DNA of 48,424 nt from Candidatus Rokubacteria bacterium 13_1_40CM_69_27 (GCA_001917535.1 MNEF01000042.1:1-48424); one strand, 5' to 3'; positions 25,151 through 33,257 are shown, counted from the stretch's first letter. The notes: a model not told the origin generated them from the letters alone. Translations and numbers: made by a program.

Positions 25151-25266
25151 GATCGTCCTCCTGCTGACGGCCCCATTGTATCCCCCGTCCTGACAATTGC
25201 TCGCACGTCTGGGGGTAGTGCCGCCTGTCGGGGGTCCGGACGCGCTCGGACTGCCGGCCAATTTTC

Positions 25267-25296
25267 TTGGTGATTCCTGACGGCCGCTGCTAGACT
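25267..25296 (+). promoter_or_regulatory. Candidate promoter with leaderless-type spacing
   Basis: TTGGTG (25267-25272), 18-base spacer, TAGACT (25291-25296); the GTG start codon of the lipoprotein gene follows 6 bases later, and no ribosome binding site is present. Confidence 0.45.
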
Positions 25297-25302
25297 CTTG
25301 CC

Positions 25303-25878
25303 GTGAACACGCGCCGGTGGGTGGTCTTGATCCTGGTGGCGATGTCGGCCACGGCGTGCGCGACGTCGCGCTCCCGGCCGGTCTACGGCGAGTTCGAGGA
25401 TGTTCCGGTCCCCACCGGGCTGGTCTATCAGCCCACCCAGTCGATCATCATCGAGTCTCCGAGCGTCAGGGCTGCCCGTCTCGTCTATCGAGGCCGGGTC
25501 GACCCCGGCTCCTTGAGACTCGCCATGCGGACGATCATGGAGGCTAACGGCTGGGGCCACGTCAGCACCAGCACGACCGTCGAGCGGGGGACGGTCCAGG
25601 TCTACGAAAAGGCGGGCAACTCGCTCCAGGTCGCCATCTATGAGGGCTTCTGGTTCACCTACGTCGCCGTCGGTGCCTCCCGAGCGTTCCCGATCGCCCA
25701 GCCGACTGCAGCCGGCCCGCTTGAGAACAGTTTCGCCGCAACGGCTGCGGGTACCGCCTCCGAGAGCGTCGTCGAGACTGCAAGCGGCGCTCCCGGCCAG
25801 CCCAAGCCGGGGAAGAGCGCCTGGGAGAAGGCCAGAGACGAGGTCAAGAGCTTCTTCGACAAGCTCTTCTCGAACTAG
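25303..25878 (+). CDS. Putative lipoprotein
   Basis: 191 aa from a GTG. The N-terminus is a lipoprotein-type signal (basic MNTRRW, hydrophobic VVLILVAMSATA, Cys19), followed by a mixed alpha/beta domain: DVPVPTGLVYQPTQSIIIES, ARLVYRGRVDPGSLRLAMR, TVQVYEKAGNSLQVAIY. The same strand order is familiar from uncharacterised lipoproteins of deltaproteobacteria. The end is Ala/Ser-rich and finishes with a charged helix. Function unknown. Confidence 0.65.
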   Translation: MNTRRWVVLILVAMSATACATSRSRPVYGEFEDVPVPTGLVYQPTQSIIIESPSVRAARLVYRGRVDPGSLRLAMRTIMEANGWGHVSTSTTVERGTVQVYEKAGNSLQVAIYEGFWFTYVAVGASRAFPIAQPTAAGPLENSFAATAAGTASESVVETASGAPGQPKPGKSAWEKARDEVKSFFDKLFSN

Positions 25879-26014
25879 GGCGGACCACCCGAGCACCTCT
25901 CCGCACCCCCGAGCGCCGCCCCGGGGCGAATTCGTCGTCCTCAGGACCGCCGCACTCCCCTCCATGCATCAAGGGCTCCGTCATTGGGAAACTTATGAAG
26001 GAAGGAGCACGGCC

Positions 26015-26212
26015 ATGGCGGAACGGACGAGGAAAGGAACGTCACCCGAGCGTCGAGCGCCGACGGAAACGCTGGACGGGCTGAGCCACCACGAGATCGC
26101 GGTGCGCGCCTACGAAATCTATCTCGCCCGGGGTGGGAACGAGGTCGATAACTGGCTGGAGGCGGAACGGGAAGTCCGCCGTTTGCGGGGCGGGTCTCAT
26201 GCCGGAAGATGA
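26015..26212 (+). CDS. DUF2934 family protein
   Basis: 65 aa from the ATG at 26015, preceded by AAGGAAGGAG. The DUF2934 signature is clear: EIAVRAYEIYLARGG, then DNWLEAEREVRRL. Basic N-terminus (AERTRKGTSPERR). The role of DUF2934 proteins is not known; they are common small proteins in proteobacteria and acidobacteria. Confidence 0.8.
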   Translation: MAERTRKGTSPERRAPTETLDGLSHHEIAVRAYEIYLARGGNEVDNWLEAEREVRRLRGGSHAGR

Positions 26213-26458
26213 GCACGATTCCTGCGCCGACTCCATGACGCCCTGATCGCCATCGAGCGGCGGGAAGCCATTCAGCGGCATGCGGTCGCGAGGCAGGAGC
26301 TCTGGAAACTTCGGCAAATGGTGGCGGAGCGACTGGGCTCTTCGGTGTCCAGGCGGTCGTCAACGCGGCGACGCGTCATCCGGCTGGGTGGCTCGTCGCC
26401 CCCTCCCGGGCCCGGAGGCTCTCGCGGGGGCAGCGGTCCTGCGTGATTGGACAGCGAC

Positions 26459-27379
26459 TCACGCGAAGACGGCCGCCTCTGGTCCCGCCCACTCCGGATG
26501 CACGCCGATCCGGGCCAGCTTCGCCATGACGCGGCGAGGCTCTCCGAGGTCGTCCCACTCCACGCCGCTCAAGCCCAGCACGGCCAGGTTGGCCGGGCAG
26601 GTGGCGAGCACGTGCCGGGAGAAGTCGATCGAGGGGATCTGAGCGTAGAGCGCCTCCACGGCCTCGCTCTCACTCGACGTCCCGATCGCGGGCTGGATGG
26701 CGGCGAACAGTTCATACAGCTCGGGGAGCGCCTCCTTGACCAGGGCCAGGAGCGTGTGGACGGACGCGACCATCACGAACGTATTCCATACGCACCCCAG
26801 GGCCAGGAGCCTGCGGGCCAGTGCCGGAGGCGGCTTTTCCCAGAATCGGCGGACGCGAGAGAGCCGGCCCCGCGGCTCGATCGGCATCGCATAGGCAGGT
26901 TCGATCCACCCGTACTCCGGCTCCGGGGTGCTCGGAACGCTGCCCAGCAGGATGACCAGGTCTGGCCGGAGACGAGCCGCGTGGAACGCCGCTCCCACGT
27001 GGGCCATGAACCGATCGTCGTCCGAAACGTAATGGTCGGACGGCAAGATGGCCACGGCGCTCGCCGGCGCCACCGCGGCGAGGCAGAGGAGACCATAGAG
27101 GATCGCGGGAGCCGTCCCTCGATTTTCCGGCTGGATGACGAGGCCCGGTGCCGGGACGCCGGCGAGGAGCGGGGCATAGAACCGTTCGTGAGCGCGAACA
27201 ACGACGGTCAGGGTCTGCTCGGGGGGGATCAGCCGGCCGGCACGCCGGAGGGTCTGCTCCAGCAGAGTCTCTCTGTGGAGGAGACGACAGAACTGCTTCG
27301 GCCGCTCATCGCCGGCGATCCGGCGCGTCAGTGGTCGGAGCCTCGTGCCGTCCCCGCCCGCCAAGATGAGTCCCGCCAT
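26459..27379 (-). CDS. Mannose-1-phosphate guanylyltransferase-like nucleotidyltransferase
   Basis: 306 aa. Signature LILAGGDGTRLRPLTRR and DERPKQF at the N-terminus, ENRGTAPAI, ILPSDHYVSDDDRF, YGWIEP and a catalytic-lysine EKPP motif. It is the pyrophosphorylase domain only; the isomerase domain of bifunctional ManC is absent. The AGG-(D)-GTR variant and GTAPAI fit GDP-mannose rather than glucose pyrophosphorylases. Likely makes GDP-mannose for surface glycans; no other glycan genes flank it. Confidence 0.85.
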   Translation of the reverse strand: MAGLILAGGDGTRLRPLTRRIAGDERPKQFCRLLHRETLLEQTLRRAGRLIPPEQTLTVVVRAHERFYAPLLAGVPAPGLVIQPENRGTAPAILYGLLCLAAVAPASAVAILPSDHYVSDDDRFMAHVGAAFHAARLRPDLVILLGSVPSTPEPEYGWIEPAYAMPIEPRGRLSRVRRFWEKPPPALARRLLALGCVWNTFVMVASVHTLLALVKEALPELYELFAAIQPAIGTSSESEAVEALYAQIPSIDFSRHVLATCPANLAVLGLSGVEWDDLGEPRRVMAKLARIGVHPEWAGPEAAVFA

Positions 27380-27384
27380 GAATC

Positions 27385-27633
27385 CTAGTCTTTCGCGAGC
27401 TTTTCGATCTCCCTCTTCGGCATGGTCTGCAACCGCGACAGGAGGCCTTTCACCTTCCGCTCGGACGCGTCATCGGCCAGGATGAGTTTCTTCGACTTTG
27501 TTCCCACGATGTAGGCCACCCAGTCGTCCAGGTTCGGCGTTCCGCGCCAGGCGATCGTGAGACCGCTGTGGCGCAGCCGACGACGCCCTTCGACCTTTGC
27601 CAGCGGCTTTCTTTTGCCCTCTGTCCGTTCCAT
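27385..27633 (-). CDS. Small basic hypothetical protein
   Basis: 82 aa, Lys/Arg-rich (MERTEGKRKPLAKVEGRRRL). The middle has IAWRGTPNLDDWVAYIVG and the end is a charged helix (SRLQTMPKREIEKLAKD). It stops 5 bases before the guanylyltransferase start, so the two are probably co-transcribed. Upstream is a small palindrome CCTGACGATCAGG (27655-27667). No family recognised. Confidence 0.5.
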   Translation of the reverse strand: MERTEGKRKPLAKVEGRRRLRHSGLTIAWRGTPNLDDWVAYIVGTKSKKLILADDASERKVKGLLSRLQTMPKREIEKLAKD

Positions 27634-27876
27634 TGTGTAGGGCGCAACTACGGACCCTGACGATCAGGCTGTCAACGTTTCGTTTGCCCGCATCAAACGC
27701 GCGTCCGCGCCGGCCAAGGCGCCGACGACCTCATCGAATCGGAGAATTCTTGGGCCGGTGCTCGCCGCGGGCTGGCCCACCGTCACTTTTCATGGGTGAG
27801 AGCCGCGAGGCCGCGTCACGCCGTGCAATTCTGATGATTGTGGATAGCGGTGGAAATGTGGACAAGGCCGCCGCCG

Positions 27877-28752
27877 CTACCCCGTCGCGAAGCGCACCAC
27901 GACGGCGACGCCCGCGACGATCAGCCCGGCCGCGACGGCGATCGGCCATGTGACCCGCTCGAGGTCGCGCAGGAAGATCGCGGCGAGCGCGACCGCGAAG
28001 ATCGATTGGGCGTTGATCAGCGGCGAGACGATCGACACGTCGCCCAGGGCCAGCGCGCGCCACATCGTCATGTAGGCCAGGCCCTCCGACAGCCCCGACA
28101 GCGCCAGGAAGCCGAGCCCGGCCCGTTCGAGTCGCAGGCGCCCGCCGCGCCCGGCCTCGAGGCCGGCGAAGAGCCACATCACGACCAGGGACGTCAGCGT
28201 GGCGGCGGCCGCGGCCGTCAGCGGGTCCGAGTACTCACGAAACCCGTAGCGGCTGATGTTGTCGCGTAGCGCGAAGCCCAGGGCCCCCAGCATCGGAAAG
28301 ACCAGGTCGCGCCGCCGCCAGGCCCGGTCCGCCGCGCGCCGCTGCGAGAGCAGGACGCCGCCCGTCACGATGCAGGCGGCGCCGACCAGGAGCATCCACG
28401 AGGGCCGCTCCCCCAGGAAGAGGATGGCCATGACCACGGAAAAGAGCGGCGCCGTGGCCACCAGCGGCGCGGCGCGCGCCACGCCGATCCGGTCCACGCC
28501 GACGAAGACCGCGAGGCGTGCCAGGCCGGGCGCGACCAGCCCCGCGATCAGAAACGGCAGGATCTTCCCGGTCAGCAGCAGCGAGAGCTCGGTGGTGACG
28601 GCGGCCACGAGCCAGACGAGGCCCGTGGTGAAGGTGACGGAGACGAGCGCGGCGGTGAGCGGCGTCGCGTACTGGAGCCCGCGCTTGAGCAGCACGCCGG
28701 CGATGCTGAACGCGAACGCCGCCAGCAGCGCCAGCAGCGCGGGCCAGGTCAT
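27877..28752 (-). CDS. EamA/DMT family transporter
   Basis: 291 aa with ten hydrophobic helices arranged as two EamA repeats (about 1-135 and 148-288). Typical features are the second-repeat GLSEGLAYMTMWRALALGDVSIVSPLINAQSIFAVALAAIFL and the C-terminal IAVAAGLIVAGVAVVV. It is full length, in contrast to the broken relative at 5582. Substrate unknown; drug/metabolite exporter family. Confidence 0.88.
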   Translation of the reverse strand: MTWPALLALLAAFAFSIAGVLLKRGLQYATPLTAALVSVTFTTGLVWLVAAVTTELSLLLTGKILPFLIAGLVAPGLARLAVFVGVDRIGVARAAPLVATAPLFSVVMAILFLGERPSWMLLVGAACIVTGGVLLSQRRAADRAWRRRDLVFPMLGALGFALRDNISRYGFREYSDPLTAAAAATLTSLVVMWLFAGLEAGRGGRLRLERAGLGFLALSGLSEGLAYMTMWRALALGDVSIVSPLINAQSIFAVALAAIFLRDLERVTWPIAVAAGLIVAGVAVVVRFATG

Positions 28753-28803
28753 GGGCGCGGCGCCGCTAGATGCGCGCCACGATGCAAGGCCGCCGGAGCC
28801 GTG

Positions 28804-28956
28804 TCAGCGCGCCGTCCGGCCGACGATCGCCGCCAGGCCATCGACCAGCTCGGCCGGATCGATCGGCTTGGCGAGCTGGAGCAGGTCGGCCTCGTCCTGC
28901 GTGAAGCGCCGCAGCATATCGGCGTTGGAAGACGAATCGCGAGCGCTGCTGTTCAT
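28804..28956 (-). CDS. 50-aa protein resembling the C-terminus of a response-regulator receiver
   Basis: ATG at 28956, stop at 28804. The product starts MNSSARDSSSNADMLRRF and ends LLQLAKPIDPAELVDGLAAIVG. The KPIDPAELVDGL stretch is the usual strand-5/helix-5 end of CheY-like receivers (conserved Lys-Pro). The phospho-acceptor part is missing, so this is either a remnant or a small unrelated protein. Confidence 0.4.
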   Translation of the reverse strand: MNSSARDSSSNADMLRRFTQDEADLLQLAKPIDPAELVDGLAAIVGRTAR

Positions 28957-29034
28957 CAGGGGAACGGCCCTCAGGCTAGCGAAGCGGAGCGCTCATTTCA
29001 AGGCCGTCGTCGTCACCTTCTACACTTGCCCGTA

Positions 29035-29040
29035 TATAAT
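29035..29040 (+). promoter_or_regulatory. Perfect -10 box directly before the radical SAM gene
   Basis: TATAAT ends 7 bases before the GTG at 29048 (and 1 base before an alternative GTG at 29042). No convincing -35. Suggests a leaderless transcript starting at the 29048 GTG. Confidence 0.5.
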
Positions 29041-29047
29041 TGTGCCC

Positions 29048-29941
29048 GTGCGGACGGAGTACCGTGAGGAGCCCTGCAAGGCCGCCCTGAACCGCGTGAC
29101 GGGGATGGGCTTCCGCTGGTCGCTCAACCCCTACATGGGCTGCGAGCACCAGTGTACCTTTTGCTACGTGCGCGCGTTCGAGCGGCGCGCCGACCGGCCC
29201 TGGGGCGAGCGCTACGGCCAGTCGATCCGCGTCAAGGTCAACGTGGCCGAGGTGCTGCGCCGGGAGCTGGGGCGCCCGTCGTGGAAGCGCGAGCTGGTCG
29301 CCATCGGTGCCGCGACCGATCCGTATCAGCCGGCCGAGGGGCGCTACCGCCTCACGCGCCAGTGTCTTGAAGTATTGGCCGCCGCACGCAATCCCTTCAG
29401 CCTGATCACGCGCGGGCCCATGATCGTGCGCGACATCGACGTGCTCCAGCAGGCCGCCCGCCGCGCCGAGGTGAACGTCACCTTCTCCATCCCCACCCTC
29501 GACGTCGAAGTCTGGCGCAAGACCGAGATCGGCACCGCGCCGCCCCGCCAGCGCCTGCGCGCGGTGCGCATGCTCGTGGACGCCGGCATCAAGGCCGGCA
29601 TCGGCCTGGCTCCGATCCTGCCCGGCATCTCCGACCGCCCCGAGCAGCTCGCCGAGGTCGTCCGCGCCGCCCGCGACGCCGGCGCCACCACTGTCTGGTG
29701 CAATCTGCTCTACCTGAAGCCCGGCACCCGCGAGCATTTCTTGGATTCTCTGGCCCGCGAATGGCCTGCGCTCCTGCCCCGCTACCAACGCCTCTACGCC
29801 AAGCCTTATCTGGACCAGCGCGTGTCCGAGCCGATCAAGCAGCAGGTAGCGGCGCTGCGCGAGGAGCTCGGGATCGCGGATCGGCGGGAGGCGAGGCTGG
29901 AGCCGGCGCCCGAGCCCGAGCAGCTCGGGCTGGCGATCTAG
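29048..29941 (+). CDS. SPL-like radical SAM protein (PA0069/Rv2578c type)
   Basis: 297 aa from the GTG at 29048. The Fe4S4-binding Cx3Cx2C is GCEHQCTFCYVRAF (C32, C36, C39). Other family features: NPYMGCEHQC context, IGAATDPYQPAEGRYRLTR, LITRGPMIVRDIDVL, APILPGISD, and YLKPGTREHFLD. These proteins resemble spore photoproduct lyase in sequence, but the reaction of this branch is not established. The frame is open far upstream, but the leaderless-type promoter and the motif order support this start. Confidence 0.85.
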   Translation: MRTEYREEPCKAALNRVTGMGFRWSLNPYMGCEHQCTFCYVRAFERRADRPWGERYGQSIRVKVNVAEVLRRELGRPSWKRELVAIGAATDPYQPAEGRYRLTRQCLEVLAAARNPFSLITRGPMIVRDIDVLQQAARRAEVNVTFSIPTLDVEVWRKTEIGTAPPRQRLRAVRMLVDAGIKAGIGLAPILPGISDRPEQLAEVVRAARDAGATTVWCNLLYLKPGTREHFLDSLAREWPALLPRYQRLYAKPYLDQRVSEPIKQQVAALREELGIADRREARLEPAPEPEQLGLAI

Positions 29942-30129
29942 GCCAAACCGGCTCGCGCCGTCAGGAAAGAATACGGGCAATCGACGCCGAAGTGTGTCAT
30001 GCTCCCCTCGTCTGGTGCGGCTGTCGGTTCATTGGTGAACCCCCTCCCTATCAGACTCGTTCCTGGCGCTCTCTTCCGCGTTCTAGGGGCGAGGCCCTCA
30101 CCGCGGGAGATCCCCGAGGGGGACACACA

Positions 30130-30426
30130 ATGGCACACAAGCTCTTCATCGGCAGTCTCTCTTTCTCCACATCCACGGAGCGTCTCCGGGAACTCTTTGC
30201 CGAGGCCGGCGCTGTAGAATCCGCCGCGGTCGTCGTCGATCGGGACACCGGCCGCTCGCGCGGGTTCGGCTTCGTCGAGATGGCGACGGCCGAGGAGGCC
30301 GACCAGGCGGTCGCGCGCTTCAACGGCCACGAGCTCGATGGCCGTCAGCTCAAGGTCGAGCTGGCCAAGGGCACTGGCACTGGTGGGGGACCGCGGCGCA
30401 CCGGCGGGCGCGGCGAGCGCTGGTAG
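30130..30426 (+). CDS. RRM-domain RNA-binding protein
   Basis: 98 aa, one RNA recognition motif. RNP2 is KLFIGSLSF (4-12), RNP1 is RGFGFVEM (about 44-51), followed by the usual DGRQLKVELA strand and a Gly/Arg-rich tail (TGTGGGPRRTGGRGERW). Ribosome site GAGGGGGA. Bacterial RRM proteins of this kind are known from cyanobacteria and many soil bacteria, often cold-inducible. A 188-base leader precedes it. Confidence 0.92.
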   Translation: MAHKLFIGSLSFSTSTERLRELFAEAGAVESAAVVVDRDTGRSRGFGFVEMATAEEADQAVARFNGHELDGRQLKVELAKGTGTGGGPRRTGGRGERW

Positions 30427-30430
30427 TCCC

Positions 30431-30646
30431 GTGCAAGTCGTCGCGTTCATGACGCCCGCGCGCCCGGAGTGGCGGTGGCGCATCGTCAACTACGCCGGGG
30501 AGATGGTCGAAGAATCGTCTCGCGTGTTCCCGACCATTGCCACGGCCGTGGCGGCGGGCTCGCAGCGGCTCGACGAGATGAACGCCGTCGATCTCTCGGT
30601 GCGCGCGAACCCGTACGGCTCGACGGCGCATCTGCGTGGCCGGTAA
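30431..30646 (+). CDS. Small conserved-looking hypothetical protein
   Basis: 71 aa from a GTG four bases after the RRM gene, so likely in the same transcript. Strand-rich WRWRIVNYAGEMVEESSRVF followed by a helix (TIATAVAAGSQRLDEMN) and an Arg-containing end. No named family. Confidence 0.5.
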   Translation: MQVVAFMTPARPEWRWRIVNYAGEMVEESSRVFPTIATAVAAGSQRLDEMNAVDLSVRANPYGSTAHLRGR

Positions 30647-30647
30647 C

Positions 30648-30920
30648 ATGGTCGACCCGGGCGACCGGAAGATGTTCGCGCCCGTGTTCAGGCGCCAGGC
30701 CCGATCACCGGAGGCCGAGGTGTACGCCGTTCTGGGCGCCTGCGAAGTCGGCTCCACGGCGGCGCGCTTGGCCGACGAGCTCGTTCGTTCGGGTCGGGCG
30801 ATCGGCGTCCGAGCCGCGGTCACCAAGCGCGTCGTGGAGCTTCTCGACGATCTGGAGCGCGTGGCGCAGGTCGAACGCATTCCCGATGGCCGCTACCGCG
30901 TGGTGAAGACCGGGCGGTGA
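30648..30920 (+). CDS. Hypothetical protein with winged-helix-like pattern
   Basis: 90 aa from the ATG one base after the previous stop (a GTG at 30636 is possible). The order helix (EVYAVLGACEVGSTAARLADEL), helix (AAVTKRVVELLDDLERV), then a beta-hairpin (AQVERIPDGRYRVVKTG) suggests a small winged-helix DNA-binding protein. Not a confident family match. Confidence 0.45.
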   Translation: MVDPGDRKMFAPVFRRQARSPEAEVYAVLGACEVGSTAARLADELVRSGRAIGVRAAVTKRVVELLDDLERVAQVERIPDGRYRVVKTGR

Positions 30921-30938
30921 GGCGGTCAGGGACGTCTG

Positions 30939-31526
30939 ATGCCGAGAATGCTCGTTGACCAGGCGGCGACCGCGCTGGCCCAGACCAGCGGGTTTTCCCG
31001 GGACGAACGGCACGCGATCATCACCCTCGTCAGTGAACAGGCGATCCGGGACCACGCGGTAGACGACGCCCTTTCCGCAGTGCTCGGTCAGATGGGCGCG
31101 CGGGACTTCGAGTGGCCCGAATTCGATCGCTGGCAGACCCTCTTCGAGCGGCGCGGCGCATTTCCGCCTCTGTGGGACGGGCTCGAGCAGCGGCCACGCC
31201 GTGGCGCGTCGCTCCCCGTCCAGGAGGCCTATCAGATGCGCAAGCTGTACCTGCTCATCGACTGGCTCCACGCGCTCGTGGCCACCCGCGCCGAGATGCG
31301 CGCCGCGCTGACGCGCTACACGGTCCGGGGCCTCCACGCGCAGATCAGGCGCCAGACCGCGGGCATCACCTGCCCCGCCTGCGATCCGCTGAACCACGAG
31401 AACGTGCCGCACGGCTCGCGGGAGGTCCCGCCCTTTCACCCCGGCTGCCGCTGCCTCATCCTGGCGAGCCACCCGACGGCGCCGTTGCCCCACGGCAAGA
31501 CGAACGGCGCCGCCACGCGGAGCTGA
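30939..31526 (+). CDS. Unknown protein ending in a phage-head-type Cys/His motif
   Basis: 195 aa. The N-terminal two thirds are helical with no recognised motif. The C-terminus has GITCPACDPLNHENV, then PPFHPGCRCLI, which resembles the Cx2C...HPxCRC metal site of phage Mu F / SPP1 gp7-like minor head proteins. No other phage gene is nearby and the protein is shorter than head-morphogenesis proteins. May be a domesticated domain or an independent zinc-site protein. Confidence 0.5.
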   Translation: MPRMLVDQAATALAQTSGFSRDERHAIITLVSEQAIRDHAVDDALSAVLGQMGARDFEWPEFDRWQTLFERRGAFPPLWDGLEQRPRRGASLPVQEAYQMRKLYLLIDWLHALVATRAEMRAALTRYTVRGLHAQIRRQTAGITCPACDPLNHENVPHGSREVPPFHPGCRCLILASHPTAPLPHGKTNGAATRS

Positions 31527-31717
31527 CTCCGGCCGGCAGGACGTGAAGCTGGGGCCCGTGCCGTCCTGGCCGGGGAGAAGACCTCTTGTCCCAGGGTATG
31601 AAGCACGGCCAGTTTCCGCTCGCTAAGGAATCCGAGCAGTTTTGCTCACGGAAATTTCTGGCACGAATCCTGCCATCCTCCCAAGCCTATCGGGCCCAGC
31701 CCGGGGGGAGGAATACG

Positions 31718-32242
31718 ATGAAGAGTCTTTTGTGGGTCACTGGCATCTGCGCCGGGGTCATTCTCGCTGCGTTCGCTGCCAACGCGCAGGACTTGAAAAC
31801 CGACCGGCAGGACATCCGGCAGGACGGCAAGGACGTCCGCGAGGACACCCGGGATATCCGCCAGGATCGCCGGGACATTCGCCGCGACACGCGCGACCTC
31901 AGACAGGACCGCAAAGACGTCCGCGAGGACACGCGCGAGATCCGCCAAGACCGGCGGGATATCATCAAAGACCGTCAGAAGCTACGCGACGCTTACAAGT
32001 CTGGCGACCCGGCCGCCATCAAGGCCGCGCGGGAGCAGCTGGAGAAAGATCGGCGCGAGCTGCGGGGCGACGTCAAGGATCGGCGTGGCGACGAGCGGGA
32101 CGTCCGGGAAGATCGGAAGGATCGGCGCGCGGACGAGCGAGACCTCCGCGAGGATCGTCAGGACCGCCGTGAAGACCGGCGGGACGTCCGCCAGGATCGG
32201 CGTGAGCTGAACCGCGACAGCGACGCGCGGCGCGGCCGGTAG
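31718..32242 (+). CDS. Exported, highly charged heptad-repeat protein
   Basis: 174 aa from the ATG at 31718, with ribosome site GGGGAGG. A cleavable signal peptide (residues 1-23, ending ANAQ). The mature protein is almost entirely Asp/Arg/Glu/Lys. From about residue 29 to 85 it repeats a heptad D-x-x-D-[IVL]-R-x; a short spacer with a helix (YKSGDPAAIKAAREQLEKD) follows; then a second, looser repeat block (about 115-168). The charge pattern suggests an alpha-helical polyampholyte in the periplasm. No enzyme motif. Confidence 0.8.
   Translation: MKSLLWVTGICAGVILAAFAANAQDLKTDRQDIRQDGKDVREDTRDIRQDRRDIRRDTRDLRQDRKDVREDTREIRQDRRDIIKDRQKLRDAYKSGDPAAIKAAREQLEKDRRELRGDVKDRRGDERDVREDRKDRRADERDLREDRQDRREDRRDVRQDRRELNRDSDARRGR
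31802..31972 (+). repeat. Tandem 21-base coding repeats
   Basis: About eight in-frame 21-base units encoding D-x-x-D-[IVL]-R-x, with a 42-base super-repeat (GACACG/CGCGAC and GATCGC alternation). Copies differ at third positions and at the variable residues. Confidence 0.7.
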
Positions 32243-32276
32243 CTCGCTCCTCGCCGCACCTCAGCGGCCGCCGGAC

Positions 32277-33257
32277 TCAGGTGCGGGGTCGAACAGTCAG
32301 GCGCGGCGCTCCGTCGAGCACACGCTCGGCGCTGACGGGCGTCGTGAGGGTACCGAGCCCCTCGATCTCTGCCGTCATCGTCGCCCCCGGCTTGAGGAAG
32401 ATCCCGCGGGCCATGCCGACCCCCGTCGGCGTCCCGGTGGCGATGAGATCTCCCGGCTCGAGCGTCAGGATGCAGGAGAGATACTCGATCTGCTCGCGGA
32501 TGTCGAAGATCATCTTGCCGGTGTCGGAGTCCTGCATGACCTCGTCGTTCACGGCCAGCTGCATGCGCAGCTTCTGCGGATCCGCGATGCAGGACCGCGG
32601 CACCAGCCAGGGGCCCACCGGCGCGAAGGTCTCGAAGCACTTGCCGTGGAACCAGTCGAACTTGAACGGGTAGTCGGATCGGACGTTGCAGTCGCGGGCG
32701 GAGACGTCGTTGACGATCGTGTAGCCCGCCACGTAATCGAGAGCCCGCGCGGCTCGGATCCGGCGACCGCGTCGCCCGATCACCACGCCGAGCTCGACTT
32801 CCCAGTCGACCTGGGCCGACTCGGGCGGGATCATCACCGGCGCTCCCGGACCGATCACGTTCTCGGGCAGCTTCAGGAAGAAGTAGGGCTTGCTCTGCGA
32901 CTTCGCCGCCAGGGCGCTCCCCATCTCCTGCGCGTGCTCGCGGTAATTCGCCGCGGCGCAGAAGATGCGGCGGGGCCGGAGCGGGGCCAGGAGCCGCGAG
33001 CCGCCCCGGGGCACGGGCTTCACCCGGCCGGCGGACAGCATCTCGGCCCCGCGCGCGGCGAGGCGGGCGACTGGGCGTTCGACCTCGGGCCATGCCGCCA
33101 GGAGAGCGTCGACCGTCATCGGCGCCCCGGTCCCCGTGCCCAGCGGCCGCCCGGCGGCCCGGTGCACGGTCTCGAGATCGAGGAGCTGGCCGTCGAGGAC
33201 CAGGCCGGCGCGGGGACCGCTGACCTCCTTGTAGGTCGCGAGCGCGAACGAGCTCAT
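32277..33257 (-). CDS. Fumarylacetoacetate hydrolase (FAH) family protein
   Basis: 326 aa with ribosome site GGAGGCGA. FAH core: RIFCAAANYREHAQEMG, VDWEVELGVVIGRRG (metal-binding acidic residues), GYTIVNDVSARD, FDWFHGKCFETFAPVGPWLV and GDLIATGTPTGVG. Family members hydrolyse or decarboxylate beta-diketo acids at the end of aromatic or sugar-acid pathways. It is the last gene of the second liv operon, which suggests use of a compound taken up by that transporter. Confidence 0.93.
   Translation of the reverse strand: MSSFALATYKEVSGPRAGLVLDGQLLDLETVHRAAGRPLGTGTGAPMTVDALLAAWPEVERPVARLAARGAEMLSAGRVKPVPRGGSRLLAPLRPRRIFCAAANYREHAQEMGSALAAKSQSKPYFFLKLPENVIGPGAPVMIPPESAQVDWEVELGVVIGRRGRRIRAARALDYVAGYTIVNDVSARDCNVRSDYPFKFDWFHGKCFETFAPVGPWLVPRSCIADPQKLRMQLAVNDEVMQDSDTGKMIFDIREQIEYLSCILTLEPGDLIATGTPTGVGMARGIFLKPGATMTAEIEGLGTLTTPVSAERVLDGAPRLTVRPRT

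Noticed and set aside
21903-25196. A 1097-codon open frame on the minus strand
   Set aside because: Only 21903-23519 is the propeller protein; the remainder overlaps pruA in another frame and is Arg/Gly/Asp-rich, an effect of high GC.
26213-26446. In-frame continuation of the DUF2934 gene past its TGA, with a helix-like product (FLRRLHDALIAIERREAI)
   Set aside because: No start codon, no SECIS-like hairpin seen near the TGA and the DUF2934 domain is already complete; the C-terminal half turns into Ser/Gly/Pro-rich sequence. Kept only as a note.
27655-27667. CCTGACGATCAGG palindrome as an operator
   Set aside because: A TTGACA lies just upstream but no -10 at proper spacing was found; too weak to claim.
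31646-31968. Two minus-strand frames across the heptad-repeat gene encoding hydrophobic or Arg/Ser repeats
   Set aside because: They are mirror images of the coding repeat; the plus strand has the signal peptide and ribosome site.
31802-31972. Possible CRISPR array
   Set aside because: The 21-base units are contiguous, in frame and have no spacers.
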